Assembly: GCA_004835665.1 (NCBI GenBank)
Contig: RBKR01000004.1
Span: forward strand, 1,922,001-1,986,000
DNA length: 64,000 nt
Origin: Phoma sp. XZ068
Lineage: Eukaryota > Ascomycota > Dothideomycetes > Pleosporales > Didymellaceae
Direction: 5' to 3'
The notes beneath the pieces are model-generated. The model did not search any database and was not told the DNA's origin. It saw nothing but the letters and a program-made list of their open reading frames with translations. Shown piece by piece: positions 53,686 to 64,000 of this stretch; position 1 is the stretch's first letter, and each line of letters begins with the position of its first letter. A program made the position numbers and the translations under genes.

Positions 53686-56419
53686 CTCGTGCTCCTTCCG
53701 TTTGTAATATCTTGTACAGTTGGTTGTTTCGTTGCTATCTTTGGGGCTGGCGTAAGTACGGCTTAATCTGTGATAGCTATCTTCTCATCGCATCTGCGCG
53801 TACGGCATAGCGACTGGCGTTTATTAGTATAATTGTTCAAGTCGACCGCCTCGCCCTATCAATAGATCATGACTGAAAATTCTACTACTCCCTGGCGTGA
53901 AAACTTTACTTGAATGTGGTCTTCTTGCTGTCATTGGCTTGCAAGCCTACTGGAAATACCGATTTCCAACGTGACGAAGCCCCAGCAAGGTGACCGTGAT
54001 ACGGGGTTTTCGAAACGTCTCCTCATAGAATTATTGAACCAGCACTGTGATCCGCGTGCCCGGATGATGGAGGCCTTAACATGATGCTAGCATCCTTTTA
54101 TGTTGTACAAAAACCAACATTCATGATGCAGTTGTTATTGTGTCTTGTGTAACTTACTCAATAAGCTGACTGTTCATAATCACTGCCCAGCGGCACCTGT
54201 CCGAGTCGACGGATAAGAGAATGGTGTCTGGTGCTGAATTGAGCCTTGCTGCTGTGTTACACCTGTGACTTGCCCCAGATAATGGCCATGGTTGCTGACA
54301 TGGCTGTTCTTGGAACTCACCCTGCGTGCTTCCAAAATAAAGATGACAAGCTTTGAACATCAACAAGGAGCGCCTAGAATACAAGTATAGTAATCAGAAG
54401 TCATTTGGTGATGGCGATTGTTCAATCCCATATCGGGGTAGTGTTAGCTCGAGCACCGCCTCCTCTAGTATCCCCTGGTTGACGGAAGTCCAATTATGCT
54501 CAGTAACCCAAGCCTCTGATCGCCGAAAAGCATCAGGGAAGGACGTCAGTCAAGACTGAGATCCATAGCCAAGCTGACTCGTCGTGTTTCCAAGGGCTCA
54601 GCATAAGATGAAGTCGGCGGAGGATTGATAGGCCATGATCCTTACTTCAGACCCGTAGTCATGGCTCCGATTCCGGCCGCGCGGTCATAGGCTCGTGGCT
54701 GCTCGTATCGGTACATATCGCAGCGGCGTGCCGGAATTGTAAAAGAATTGGTTTCCCCAGATAAACACCCGGAAGAAGAATGAATTTGGGATCCTTCGGT
54801 TGTTGGACATGGCCTGATTGGTGCCGGTTCCTGGTCCCCACGGCGCTCGTGTCTGTACAACGCTCGAGACCTCCACGAGCCCACTGCAATGGAGACGGCT
54901 CTCAGTCCCCACTGGCTCGGGGAACTGTTCTCACATGCTTTCGCGTTGACTTTCTGCCAAGCGAAGCGACGCGGGGCGGTCGCGGGTGAGGCATAATTGA
55001 GTTGCAGATAGGTGCAGCCCTGTCGCATGCCACAGTCGCACGAGCGTGGAACAAGACCAGAACACAACACCCAAGTGCTGATGCCCACTGGCCGCCTCGA
55101 ATGATAGTGGTGTTGCGCGTCGGCTGGTGAGACCAGGAACACTGCATTGATATTGCTTCTGGAACACGCCCTGGGTGGCTGCATACGACGCGTGAACCTT
55201 GACAACAGACCTTTCCACGACCACTAGCGGGCCTCAGATCTCTGACAGTCGACCGAAAGTTAGGAACCTGGTCAACGCTACAACTAAACTAACAGTGCCT
55301 GGCCTAGCTACAGTGACGTGTGGATACTCTCATGAGCTTGTACAACGGCGGCCGCACACATCGAGAGCCAGAAACAACTTGGTCGCACGGGTGCTAAACA
55401 CGGCTCCATTTGCGCGACCTCACGAAGCAGCGATCATGCTGCGAAAGGTAAGCAAATATTTGTGGTAATTGGGGCCGCCCAGTCTCCAATCACATCATAT
55501 CCATGTAAGTACCAGCAAGCAGCCCCCAGGTGCCCTGATTGAAAGGCGCATTATTTGACAATGTGTCGACCAATGATGGGCAATGCCAGTGTGGTCGTTA
55601 TCGCAACCAACGTAAGGCATTCGCATATGCACAAGATTAAAAGTGTCCGGGGTGGCGTTAGCAGTGAATTGGGAGAACAGCTGGTGTCGGGCACACAACG
55701 GCAGGCACGGTCGCCGCCAAAAGAAGGCTAGTGCGCCTATCTTTAATCCGTCTTTGATCAAGTTGCCTATCGACCAATCAGCGACGACCAACTTATCAGC
55801 GCATTGAAAAGACGTTTACCTACAATCCCACACCGCCAAGGCCTCCGCCGCAGGTGAAACCGAGCTCGTTGTGAGTGCGCTCGCTATGTCCTGTTGAGCA
55901 GCCAATGTCGCGTGCCCGGTTGTTGAATCGGCGAGGGTTTCCCTACGCACGCCGCTCGACGTGGCTGCTCGCTTGCTCAGGATGTGCGCCTATCTGAATC
56001 ACCCCTAACCATTCCGCTCCCGGCGAGATAAGGCAAGCTAGACAGTGACGCAGCACCAGCGATTGACCCAGCAGAAAAAGAACAAAGCTCCAGATTCGAT
56101 CTAACGCGAACCCCACGGCGGTCGCGGCTGTGGGTGATGCGCCTCGTTTATTTCGCCTCAAGCGCTGGTCCGTGGACCGGGATAGATAAGAGTAGTAACA
56201 GGTAGCTCACCCATAATCCCATAAAGACCGCGGCAGAGCTGCCGTGATCAGCTATAGGGCTCCGATTTCTCCCATAAGCCTGTATATTACTGGCACTGCT
56301 CCAGGTTCAATCTGTTTCTGCTCACCCATCAGGTCCTGCCCGACCATCACCCTTCCTCCACCCAAGGCACTTCGACCTTCTCCTGACCACTCGACAACAC
56401 ACCCAGGGATACGGTCAAC
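53686..56419. other. Long intergenic region upstream of the ammonium transporter
   Basis: About 2.7 kb with no supported gene; frames at 54.6-55.2 kb lie on opposite strands without domains. The last ~450 bases hold GATA sites, and the final ~200 bases before 56420 are pyrimidine-rich, as in a promoter and leader. Confidence 0.55.
55990..56190. promoter_or_regulatory. GATA-factor sites upstream of the ammonium transporter
   Basis: HGATAR matches: AGATAG on the minus strand (55990-55995), AGATAA (56026-56031) and AGATAA within GATAGATAAG (56181-56190). AreA/NIT2-type activators use such sites to switch on ammonium permeases when nitrogen is limiting. The clustering is suggestive; use is inferred. 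Confidence 0.5.
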
Positions 56420-58213
56420 ATGTCATACTCATGGATCGGGGCTCCGGCGGAGTTCAATGGAACGAACGAGATCACAGGTGGAGATTCATGTAAGTATCCA
56501 CAGATACTCTTCCCGCGCACGTGCCGAGCGTGCACAACATACATTCCTGAGCTTTTGGGGATTTCGGTAGAAAGGAGAGCGACCATTTACTGACCTACCG
56601 CAGTAACCGAGAACTTGAACCAATGGTACGATGCCGGTGACCAGGCCTACATTCTCGTGGCCTCTGCTATGGTCATGGTCATGATTCCGGGTCTGGCCTT
56701 CCTCTACTCTGGTCTTGCGCGCAGAAAGTCCGCTCTGTCCCTTATCTGGGCGTGTATGTTCTCTGCCTCAGTCATTACCTTCCAATGGTACTTCTGGGGA
56801 TATTCGCTCGCTTTCGGCCCCTCGACAAACGGCTTCATCGGCAACCTCGACAAGTTCGGTCTCAAGGGCGTCCTTGGTGCTCCCAGTCCAGGTTCTCCTT
56901 TGATTCCTGAGCTTCTGTACTCATTCTACCAGGTACGCCGTAATAAGCTTCTAAGGTTGATTTCCACTAACATCCGATAGATGCAATTCTGCGCTGTCAC
57001 TGCTGCCATTGTCGTCGGTTGCGTTGCTGAACGCGGTCGTCTCATCCCCATGATGGTTTTCATCTGGCTCTGGGCCACCATCGTATACTGCCCCGTCGCA
57101 TACTGGGCTTGGAACTCGAACGGCTGGTTCTTCGTTTGGGGTGGTCTCGACTACGCTGGTGGTGGTCCCGTCGAGATCGTCTCCGGTTGCACTGCGCTCG
57201 CCTACTCGATGATCCTCGGTCGCCGCCAGGAGAAGATGATGCTCAACTTCCGCCCGCACAACGTTTCGCTCATCACTCTCGGTACCGTCTTCCTGTGGTT
57301 CGGCTGGTTGGGCTTCAACGGCGGATCTGCTTTCGGTGCCAACCTTCGCGCTGTCATGGCTTGCTGGAACTCCAACCTGACTGCCATGTTCGCCGCCATG
57401 ACCTGGGTTATTCTCGATTGGCGTCTTGCTCGCAAGTGGTCGATGGTCGGCTGGTGTTCCGGTGTCATCTCCGGTCTCGTCGCTGCCACACCCTGCTCTG
57501 GTTTCTTGACACCCTGGGGATCCGTCATTCTCGGCATTACCACTGGTATTGTTGCTAACTTTGCCACTAAGAGTACGTTTTAACACCACCTCTTTCATCT
57601 CTGACCATTTCACTAACAATTCACAGTCAAGTTCTGGATCCGTATTGACGATTCCCTCGATGTCTTCGCAGAGCACGGTGTCGCAGGAATGTGGGGTCTC
57701 TTCCTCAACGGTATTTTCGGCGCGGACTACATCATCGGCCTCGACGGCGTCAACAACGGCCTGACCGCTGGTGCCATCACTGGCTCCCCTGAAGCCATCT
57801 ACAAGCAAATCGCCTACATCGTCGCCTGCACTGCGTACTCGTTCGTCGTCAGCGCTATCCTCGCCTTCGTCATCAACAAGATTCCCGGTCTGCACCTCCG
57901 TGCTTCTGAGGAGGCTGAGCTTCTCGGTATGGATGACGACCAGCTTGGTGAATTCGCCTACGACTATGTTGAGGTTCGCCGTGACTACCTCGCCTGGACA
58001 CCTGCCAAGGGTGAGCCTCTCAACGGCGAGCACAACGTTCCTCAGGGCGAGCGCCACGGCATCCCTCAGCACAGCGAGATGCTCGAGGGCAAGACACCCA
58101 GCGAGCACAGCGGTAACGAGCACACCGGCATCGGTGGTGACCGCCACGCTGTTGCTCTGGGACCTGAGCACGAGAAGACTACACCCCCGTCTTCGTCGCG
58201 CGACTACGCGTAG
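56420..58213 (+). CDS. mep: Ammonium transporter (MEP/AMT family)
   Basis: Exons 56420-56489, 56604-56932, 56981-57572 and 57627-58213 give 525 residues; introns are 114, 48 and 54 nt. The protein has the eleven-helix AMT fold: LVASAMVMVMIPGLAFLYSG near the start, YWAWNSNGWFF, and the signature DDSLDVFAEHGVAG. The first position of the conductance His pair is Glu (E198, in GGPVEIVSG) and the second His (H347), so it is of the yeast Mep1/Mep3 type rather than the His/His Mep2 type. It imports ammonium across the plasma membrane. The long hydrophilic tail (from about 430) is His-, Glu- and Ser-rich. GATA sites upstream fit nitrogen control. Confidence 0.96.
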
Positions 58214-60164
58214 ATGCTCGCCTTGCCTTGATTTTGAAATTGTTCAGCCTGTTCAGAGATACCACCTGTGTTATATTTACGGGGATGTGAAGACCTTTTG
58301 CGATAGATTTGGCTACATACGTACTTGAAGTACGCTTTCTAATTACATATTATTCACCACGACCTTTTACCATCAATTCAGTGAATCCTCAGCTTTCTCA
58401 TGCATACCAGTGACGTTGTCCATCCTCCCGCCCACAAGCACCACGCCCAGCCGCTCCTCCATCCTCCCGAAGTTCTTATCATACCTCCTCACGATCGCTG
58501 TCCGCATTTGTCAGATGGCGTTCCGCCATGCACACCACCCTCAGCCGCCAAGCCATCCCCGCGTATTCCTTATCTCTGGGCACCGCGAAACCTGGCACAC
58601 AGATCGGCGACAACACCACTGCTGCACCCCAGATCCGATCATACGCTAAATCCTTTGCTGGGATAGCACCGGCGACTTCACGTCTTGAACGGCGGCGGAT
58701 GTACCTGTCATCGAGTTGCAACTTGCGTCTTGCGCCTCGCAGATAAGAAGTCGTGGGCGCGCGTAATGCCGCATACTTACTCTCTTTATATGGGATGTGG
58801 ACCGCCACTATCGAATATCGGCGCTGGATGATATGACATGACATGACAATCTTCAGCTCCCGCGCCCACGGCACCACCCGCAACCGCGCTCGCCCACTGT
58901 GTGGACATCCAACAGTAGCCCGCACTCAGTGCGTAGATTACCTAGCCAACCCTGTCTTCATGTAGGCCAGGCACGGAAGACAATCTCGAATACAGGGGTT
59001 GTTGCGACCTGCTGCGTGCCAGTGTACGAGAGCCATTTCGCAGTGTTGACGCGATCTGGAGTTGCATATTGGTACCTAGGAATATAGCTGGCTCCCAGTA
59101 TTCATACCTCCTTCAAGCTACTTCTTCGAGACTACTTACGCAGTCGTGTACAGCCATTTTGCTTCCTCGTTGTACGATATCGAAGTCAAGTTTGTCTCAT
59201 GCTGCCATGCGAATCCGTGATAAGGTTATCATATCATATCAGACCATTTCCCCACGCTTACTGCTCGTATCTTGCCGAACAATGATTTTGAAGCTATTAC
59301 ATCGTGCTGGGTAACTGCGAAGTGTATCGCACAGCGTTTCTGGCTGTGGGAAGTGAGATTAGACTGCGTTTTTGATATACCTTCCTCCAAAGCTAGATTG
59401 ATGGCTCGACTTTCTGCGCGTTGTAGCTGGATACTCTCAAGGTTGTTTGCGAAGCCGTGATTTCGAGGCTTGAACTCTAGAGATGCCAATCGTAAGACAT
59501 CCCAATCGCCAGTGTTTACTAGTAGCTCTATGGTTGGCAAATAGATTCGTACAAGGGCTGGACAGCTAGTCGTTCTGCTATCGCTGCAGGTAGAGCGAAC
59601 GAACGGCGCTGTAAGTAGGTATAGCACGCTGGATATTTTCATGACGGAGTTCTAAAGGCGGTGTTGCTATGGTATGATCGTGGTGGGCGATGATTGTATG
59701 CATCTTGAAGGCTTCACACTTGGCATGCGACGAGAAGGATCGACAGCAATGCTGTTCGCCTTGAGTAGGTTGTACGAGATGGAGAAGATTGTAAACTTTC
59801 CTGTATAGTATTGGCATCTCTGTTGCAATCGAAGGTGCAGTACATCACACTGATGGCGAAACAAAACGAAAATGCATTGCGATTCTCACTGCTGAGCTAT
59901 AGCAGTACAGCAGATAGAAAAAAAACCTCAAAACTTCTTAGTCCATCCCCACTACGCAAAGCAAGTCGTCGAAGATATCAAGCCTTCTTGCTCAAGTACA
60001 GAGTGGATGACAACGCTGCAAACCCCAGTTCCCCGCGGCACAAAGTGGGCCCCGCCCTGACCACGACCAGGGTCGTCCGCCGCAGCACCTCCGCCGACCG
60101 CCGACATCTGGTCCCTGACGAACGACCGACGTGCCCATGCGCCGAGGAGACGATCCAGCGCAAG
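58214..60164. other. Intergenic region between the ammonium transporter and AP-2 sigma genes
   Basis: About 1.95 kb. Apart from a doubtful small minus-strand ORF (59229-59642), nothing is supportable. A short TGACATGACA-type repeat occurs near 58835. Confidence 0.5.
59229..59642 (-). CDS. Doubtful small secreted-like ORF
   Basis: A 137-residue frame starting at an ATG, with a short hydrophobic N-terminus (MKISSVLYLLTAPFVRS) that could be a signal peptide. The rest has a balanced composition (RLASLEFKPRNHGFANNLES, then INLALEEGISK) with three further Cys. No family recognised, no intron support and no promoter motif seen. It may be chance. Confidence 0.25.
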   Translation of the reverse strand: MKISSVLYLLTAPFVRSTCSDSRTTSCPALVRIYLPTIELLVNTGDWDVLRLASLEFKPRNHGFANNLESIQLQRAESRAINLALEEGISKTQSNLTSHSQKRCAIHFAVTQHDVIASKSLFGKIRAVSVGKWSDMI

Positions 60165-60905
60165 ATGGTGCTCTCGTTCATTCTGATACAGAACCGGCAG
60201 TGCGTTGCGCAGTTTCTATATGGGAGGGGTATGTTGCTGACGAGGCGATTATAGGGGGAAGACGAGGTTGGCGAAGTGGTATGCGCCGTACAGCGTAAGT
60301 CGTGCAGGATATAGAGTGTAGTGTATACTGGGAGTGTAGCTGACGACCACAGGATGAAGAGAAAGTTAAGCTCAAGGGCGAGGTACTTCTCCCTCCCTCC
60401 CTTTACCAACTCACTACGACCGCCGCACCCCGCCGCCGCCGCAACCTCCACCCCATCGAATACTTTCTGACATCACCTAGGTGCACCGCCTCATAGCCCC
60501 GCGCGACCAAAAGCACCAGTCGAACTTCGTCGAGTTCCGCAACATGTCCAAGATTGTGTACAGGCGGTACGCAGGCCTGTTCTTCTGCGCGTGCGTCGAC
60601 ACAAACGACAACGAGCTGGCGTATCTGGAGGCGATACATTTCTTCGTCGAGGTGCTGGATGCGTTCTTTGGGAATGTGTGTGAGCTGGATTTGGTGTTTA
60701 ACTTTTACAAGGTACGTGGAGGGGGATTTGAGCTGGGGTTGTGAAGCATAATGGGGACGGGGAGGGAGGTGCTGGGCGTGGGATTGAAGCTGACAGAGTG
60801 CAGGTGTATGCGATTCTCGATGAAGTTTTCTTAGCGGGCGAGATTGAGGAGACGAATAAGCAGGTTGTGTTGACGAGGTTGGCGCATTTGGATAAGTTGG
60901 AGTAG
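60165..60905 (+). CDS. APS2: AP-2 adaptor complex sigma subunit
   Basis: Five exons, 60165-60199, 60255-60294, 60353-60382, 60481-60711 and 60804-60905, give 145 residues. The first three are tiny (35, 40 and 30 nt) and the reading frame proves them: together they spell MVLSFILIQNRQGKTRLAKW and the following YAPYSDEEKVKLKGE, then the fourth exon gives VHRLIAPRDQKHQSNFVEFR, YRRYAGLFFC and FFGNVCELDLVFNFYK. The fifth gives VYAILDEVFLAGEIEETNKQ. This is the small chain of the clathrin adaptor AP-2, which sorts cargo at the plasma membrane for endocytosis; the close match to human AP2S1 in these blocks favours AP-2 over AP-1 or AP-3. Length matches the family (142-147). Confidence 0.96.
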
Positions 60906-61639
60906 GAACATATGGCATAAGGGGTCTTGAGAAGACGTATGCAAGCATGAGAGAACGACGGCCGTATTCATCGACTCGAAGATAGTTGATCAGGCAGAGA
61001 ACAGCAGAGGAGTACTGAAGACGCCAAGAAGCATCGACATGAATAGGTCAACGACTGCAGCGCAGCGTGAGCACGTGGAGGGGAGATCATGCCTCGAGAG
61101 AAAGCAGAGTAGCATTAACAGCACTACAAATAAGCTCCGCTGCACACACTATACATTCATCTCAATGGCTAGCTTGAGCTTACACTATTATGACACGCGA
61201 CTGCAGACCCCTGCATTTCACATGTATGCCCCTCTTTGGTGGTAATGGCGAACAACAGCCACCAGATGCTCTCAGGAGGGATTATGCAGTTCAGAAATCA
61301 GATTTGATCTCCCATCAAAGGTCTCAGTGAACTGTTCAAGATCCCAGCATGAGAAAAGTTCGGTACGACAATTATAAACCGTGTCATCGTCCTTGCATGT
61401 GTGGCGCTTGGACGCTATCGTAAAGTACAGCACCACCATCGTAACAGCCAGATCACCCACTTCGGCTTGAAGCCCACACCGCGCCCAATGAACATGTCCG
61501 CGCCCGGAATATGATATAGACACCTCGACGACTGCTCCCCGACCGACTATCCTTTTGCAGCGACCCCCGTCACCGCCCACCGTCTGAAGTCGCACCAGCG
61601 CAAACACAGCTTCGACGCCAGCACCCCCGCGGCGCAACC
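60906..61639. other. Spacer between AP-2 sigma and SEC24
   Basis: It contains the APS2 3' flank and the SEC24 promoter. No supported gene or motif. Confidence 0.5.
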
Positions 61640-64000
61640 ATGAGCGAGTTCTCCGGGTACCACGCCCAAGGGCAGGGCCCGCCCAATCCCAATGCGCCGC
61701 CGAGGAAGGACGACCCTACAAGATGGCGCCCGCCCGTCGCTGCGGGCCCTGCTGGCTATCAGCAGGGCGACAGCCCGTACTCGCAGCCCGCAGCGCCGCA
61801 GTATGGCTCGCCGGCGCAACCACAACCGCCTGTGCAGCAAGAGAGCTACTTCCCACCGCAGGCAAGCCCGTTGATCAACCAGGCCGGGTCGTATCAGGCC
61901 GACCCCCATGCGAACATGCTGGCGACGCAGATGGGAGCCCTCGCGGTCGGCGGGGATGCGCCCGCTGACCACCGGCGCAAGAAGAAGGACAGGCACGCAT
62001 ACCACAACCTCGAAGGGCCAGGCGGGAATGCGCAGGCCTTCAATGGCATGCAGCAGTCGGTACCGCCCTCACAGTACAGCCCGCAAGTGGGCGGACCGCA
62101 ATGGCAGGAACCCCAGATCACGCCCGCCATGAGCCAGTTCCCCGCTGCAACGCCGCTGTTCACTCCAGGTGCTGCAGCCTCGCCAATGCAGCACGCTGCT
62201 CGAACACACACACCACAGCCAGGGACCGCCGTTGGGTCGGCGCAGGGCAAGGTTGACCCAGAGGCCATACCGAGCATCCCCAAGTCGCGAGATGCGCCAG
62301 CCAAGTACTACCTGGAACACATCTACCCAACCATGGAGCACCACATGCCGCCTCCTGCCACTGTGCCCTTTGTGGCCTACGACCAGGGCAATTCGTCGCC
62401 CAAGTTTGCCAGACTCACCCTCAACAACATCCCCGTCTCCGCCGAGGCGCTCGCAGCGACAGCCCTGCCGCTTGGTCTGATCCTCCAGCCACTCGCACCG
62501 CTACAAGAGGGAGAGACACCGATACCTGTACTAGATTTTGGCGAGACTGGCCCTCCCAGGTGTAGGAGATGCCGCGCCTACATCAACCCTTTCATGCAGT
62601 TCAAGGCTGGCGGCAACAAGCTCGTCTGCAACATGTGCACTTTCCCCAATGATGTGCCTGGGGAGTATTTTGCCCCGACAGATGCCAGTGGCGTTCGCGT
62701 GGATCGACTCCAGCGACCAGAGCTGATGCTGGGCACCGTCGACTATGTCGTGCCCAAGGAGTACTGGTCAAAGGAGCCGGTCGGTCTCCGTTATCTGTTC
62801 TTGATCGATGTCACAGCAGAGAGCGTCGAACGTGGCTTCCTGGACGGTTTCTGCGCGGGTATCCTCAGTTCGTTATATGGTGAAGCAAGTGAGGAGACAG
62901 AAGCAAAAGAGAGCGCTGTCAAGATACCACAGGGCGCAAAGGTCGGCATTGTCACGTACGACAAGGACATGCACTTCTACAACCTCAGTCCGAAACTCAC
63001 CACGGCGCAAATGATGGTCATGCCGGATCTCGAGGAGCCATTCTTGCCCTTTACCGAGGGCCTGTTTGTCGACCCTCAAGAATCCAGGACTGTCATAACC
63101 TCGCTGCTCACTGCACTTCCCAACATGTTCCGAGAGATCAGACACCCTGAGCCGGCTCTACTACCCACGCTCAATTCTGCGGTTGCTGCCTTGACTGCCA
63201 CTGGTGGAAAGATTGTGTGTTCGCTCGGCGCGTTGCCCACTTTCGGACCTGGGAAGCTATTCCTGCGAGACGATGGCAATGTCCATAACACCGATGCAGA
63301 GAAGAAGTTGCTCAAGACGGAACACCCTGGCTTCATGGCTGTGGCGAAGAAGATGGTCGAAAATGGTATTGGATGTGACTTCTTCCTAGCCGCACCCAGT
63401 GGAGGCTATCTCGACATTGCAACAATAGGTGAGTGTCTACATGTATTCGCTGGCCTGATCTGATACTAACAAATGCCAGGTCATGTGTCTGCAACCACTG
63501 GTGGTGAGGTGTTCTACTACCCCAACTTCCACTCACCTCGAGACAACCTCAAGCTGTCCAAGGAGATCACACACACCGTTACGCGGGAAACCGGTTATCA
63601 AGCGCTGATGAAGGTTCGATGCTCAAACGGTCTGCAGGTTTCTGGCTACCATGGGAATTACTTCCACCACAACTTCGGTGCAGACCTCGAGTTTGGCACC
63701 ATCGATGCAGACAAAGCAATCGGGGTTCTGTTCAGCTACGATGGCAAGCTCGACCCGAAACTTGATGCTCACTTTCAGAGCGCTTTGCTCTACACAACAG
63801 CCAGCGGCGAACGCCGCGTCCGCTGCAGCAACATCGTCGCCAGCGTTAGTCAAAGTGCAGGTGAATGCATGAAGTTTGTCGACCAAGATGCCGTCATCAG
63901 CATCATCGCCAAAGAAGCCTGTGCGCGTATGACTGAGAAGAGTCTCAAGGATATTCGCGGCGCATTGACAGAAAAGACAGTGGACGTTCTTGCTGGCTAT
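61640..64000 (+). CDS. SEC24: SEC24, COPII coat cargo adaptor (partial, runs off the window)
   Basis: Exons 61640-63428 and 63480 onwards; the reading frame is still open at 64000, so the C-terminal ~150-200 residues are missing. The 51-nt intron has a TACTAAC branch and splits a Gly codon. The first ~200 residues are Gln/Pro-rich and disordered. A zinc finger follows near 307-334 (CRRC ... CNMC), then the Sec23/Sec24 trunk domain (LRYLFLIDVTAESVERGF, GAKVGIVTYDKDMHFYNL, FGPGKLFLRDDGNVHNT, FFLAAPSGGYLDIATIGHVS) and the start of the beta-sandwich and helical domains (YYPNFHSPRDNLKLSKEI). Sec24 picks cargo at ER exit sites together with Sec23. Identity is firm. Confidence 0.95.

Noticed and set aside
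54642..55224. Overlapping minus-strand frames of 75-190 codons
   Set aside because: Several phases open at once, no domains and no splice signals; probably chance in a GC-moderate spacer.
55199..55468. Plus-strand 89-codon frame upstream of the ammonium transporter
   Set aside because: No recognisable features; likely random.

Overview
The window is nuclear DNA of a filamentous ascomycete (Pezizomycotina). The evidence is compact genes with short GT-AG introns (mostly 46-60 nt, several with a TACTAAC-like branch point), a full-length frequency (frq) clock gene, one MadBub checkpoint kinase, a COP9 signalosome subunit, a PhiA-type cell-wall protein and GH64/GH128 glucanases. I favour a Dothideomycete, but that placement is inference from gene style. 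No prokaryotic or viral features, rRNA or tRNA genes were recognised. Exon junctions were worked out by hand from reading-frame continuity, splice signals and family conservation.

Layout. 1-2473 is gene-free. 2.5-7.3 kb: an FLC/TRP-like channel and a GPI-type GH128 glucanase (+). 7.7-13.7 kb: an unknown Cys-containing protein (-), a small unknown protein (+), a type II NADH dehydrogenase (-) and arginase (-). 14.6-20.2 kb: a DUF167 protein (+), a PhiA-like wall protein (-), and COQ9 (-)/CMR1 (+), which share a divergent promoter with MluI cell-cycle boxes. 21.5-28.6 kb: GH64 (+), MPE1 (-) and frq (-). 28.6-31.2 kb: a long divergent leader/promoter between frq and BUB1, with LRE-like motifs on the frq side and a perfect RFX X-box beside BUB1. 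31.2-42.7 kb: BUB1/MadBub, CSN3 and a large MIT-domain protein (all +). 42.7-50.2 kb is gene-poor and repeat-rich: microsatellites, a degenerate ~60-bp repeat array, an AT/TA-rich relic, a small cysteine-rich secreted protein and several doubtful small ORFs. 50.3-64 kb: a 2EXR/F-box-like protein (-), an inositol-monophosphatase family enzyme (+), an ammonium transporter (+) with GATA sites, the AP-2 sigma subunit (+, five exons) and SEC24 (+, cut by the window end).

Most genes are single-copy housekeeping functions: respiration and ubiquinone, arginine and ammonium nitrogen use, mRNA 3'-end processing, spindle checkpoint, protein turnover, COPII and clathrin traffic, and wall remodelling. They do not form a biosynthetic cluster. 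The accessory content is concentrated at 42.7-50 kb. I found no convincing new multi-gene system. The best leads are the Cys-rich secreted protein, the degenerate satellite, the promoter motifs at BUB1, CMR1/COQ9 and frq, and a possible mitochondrial isoform of the IMPase-family enzyme.
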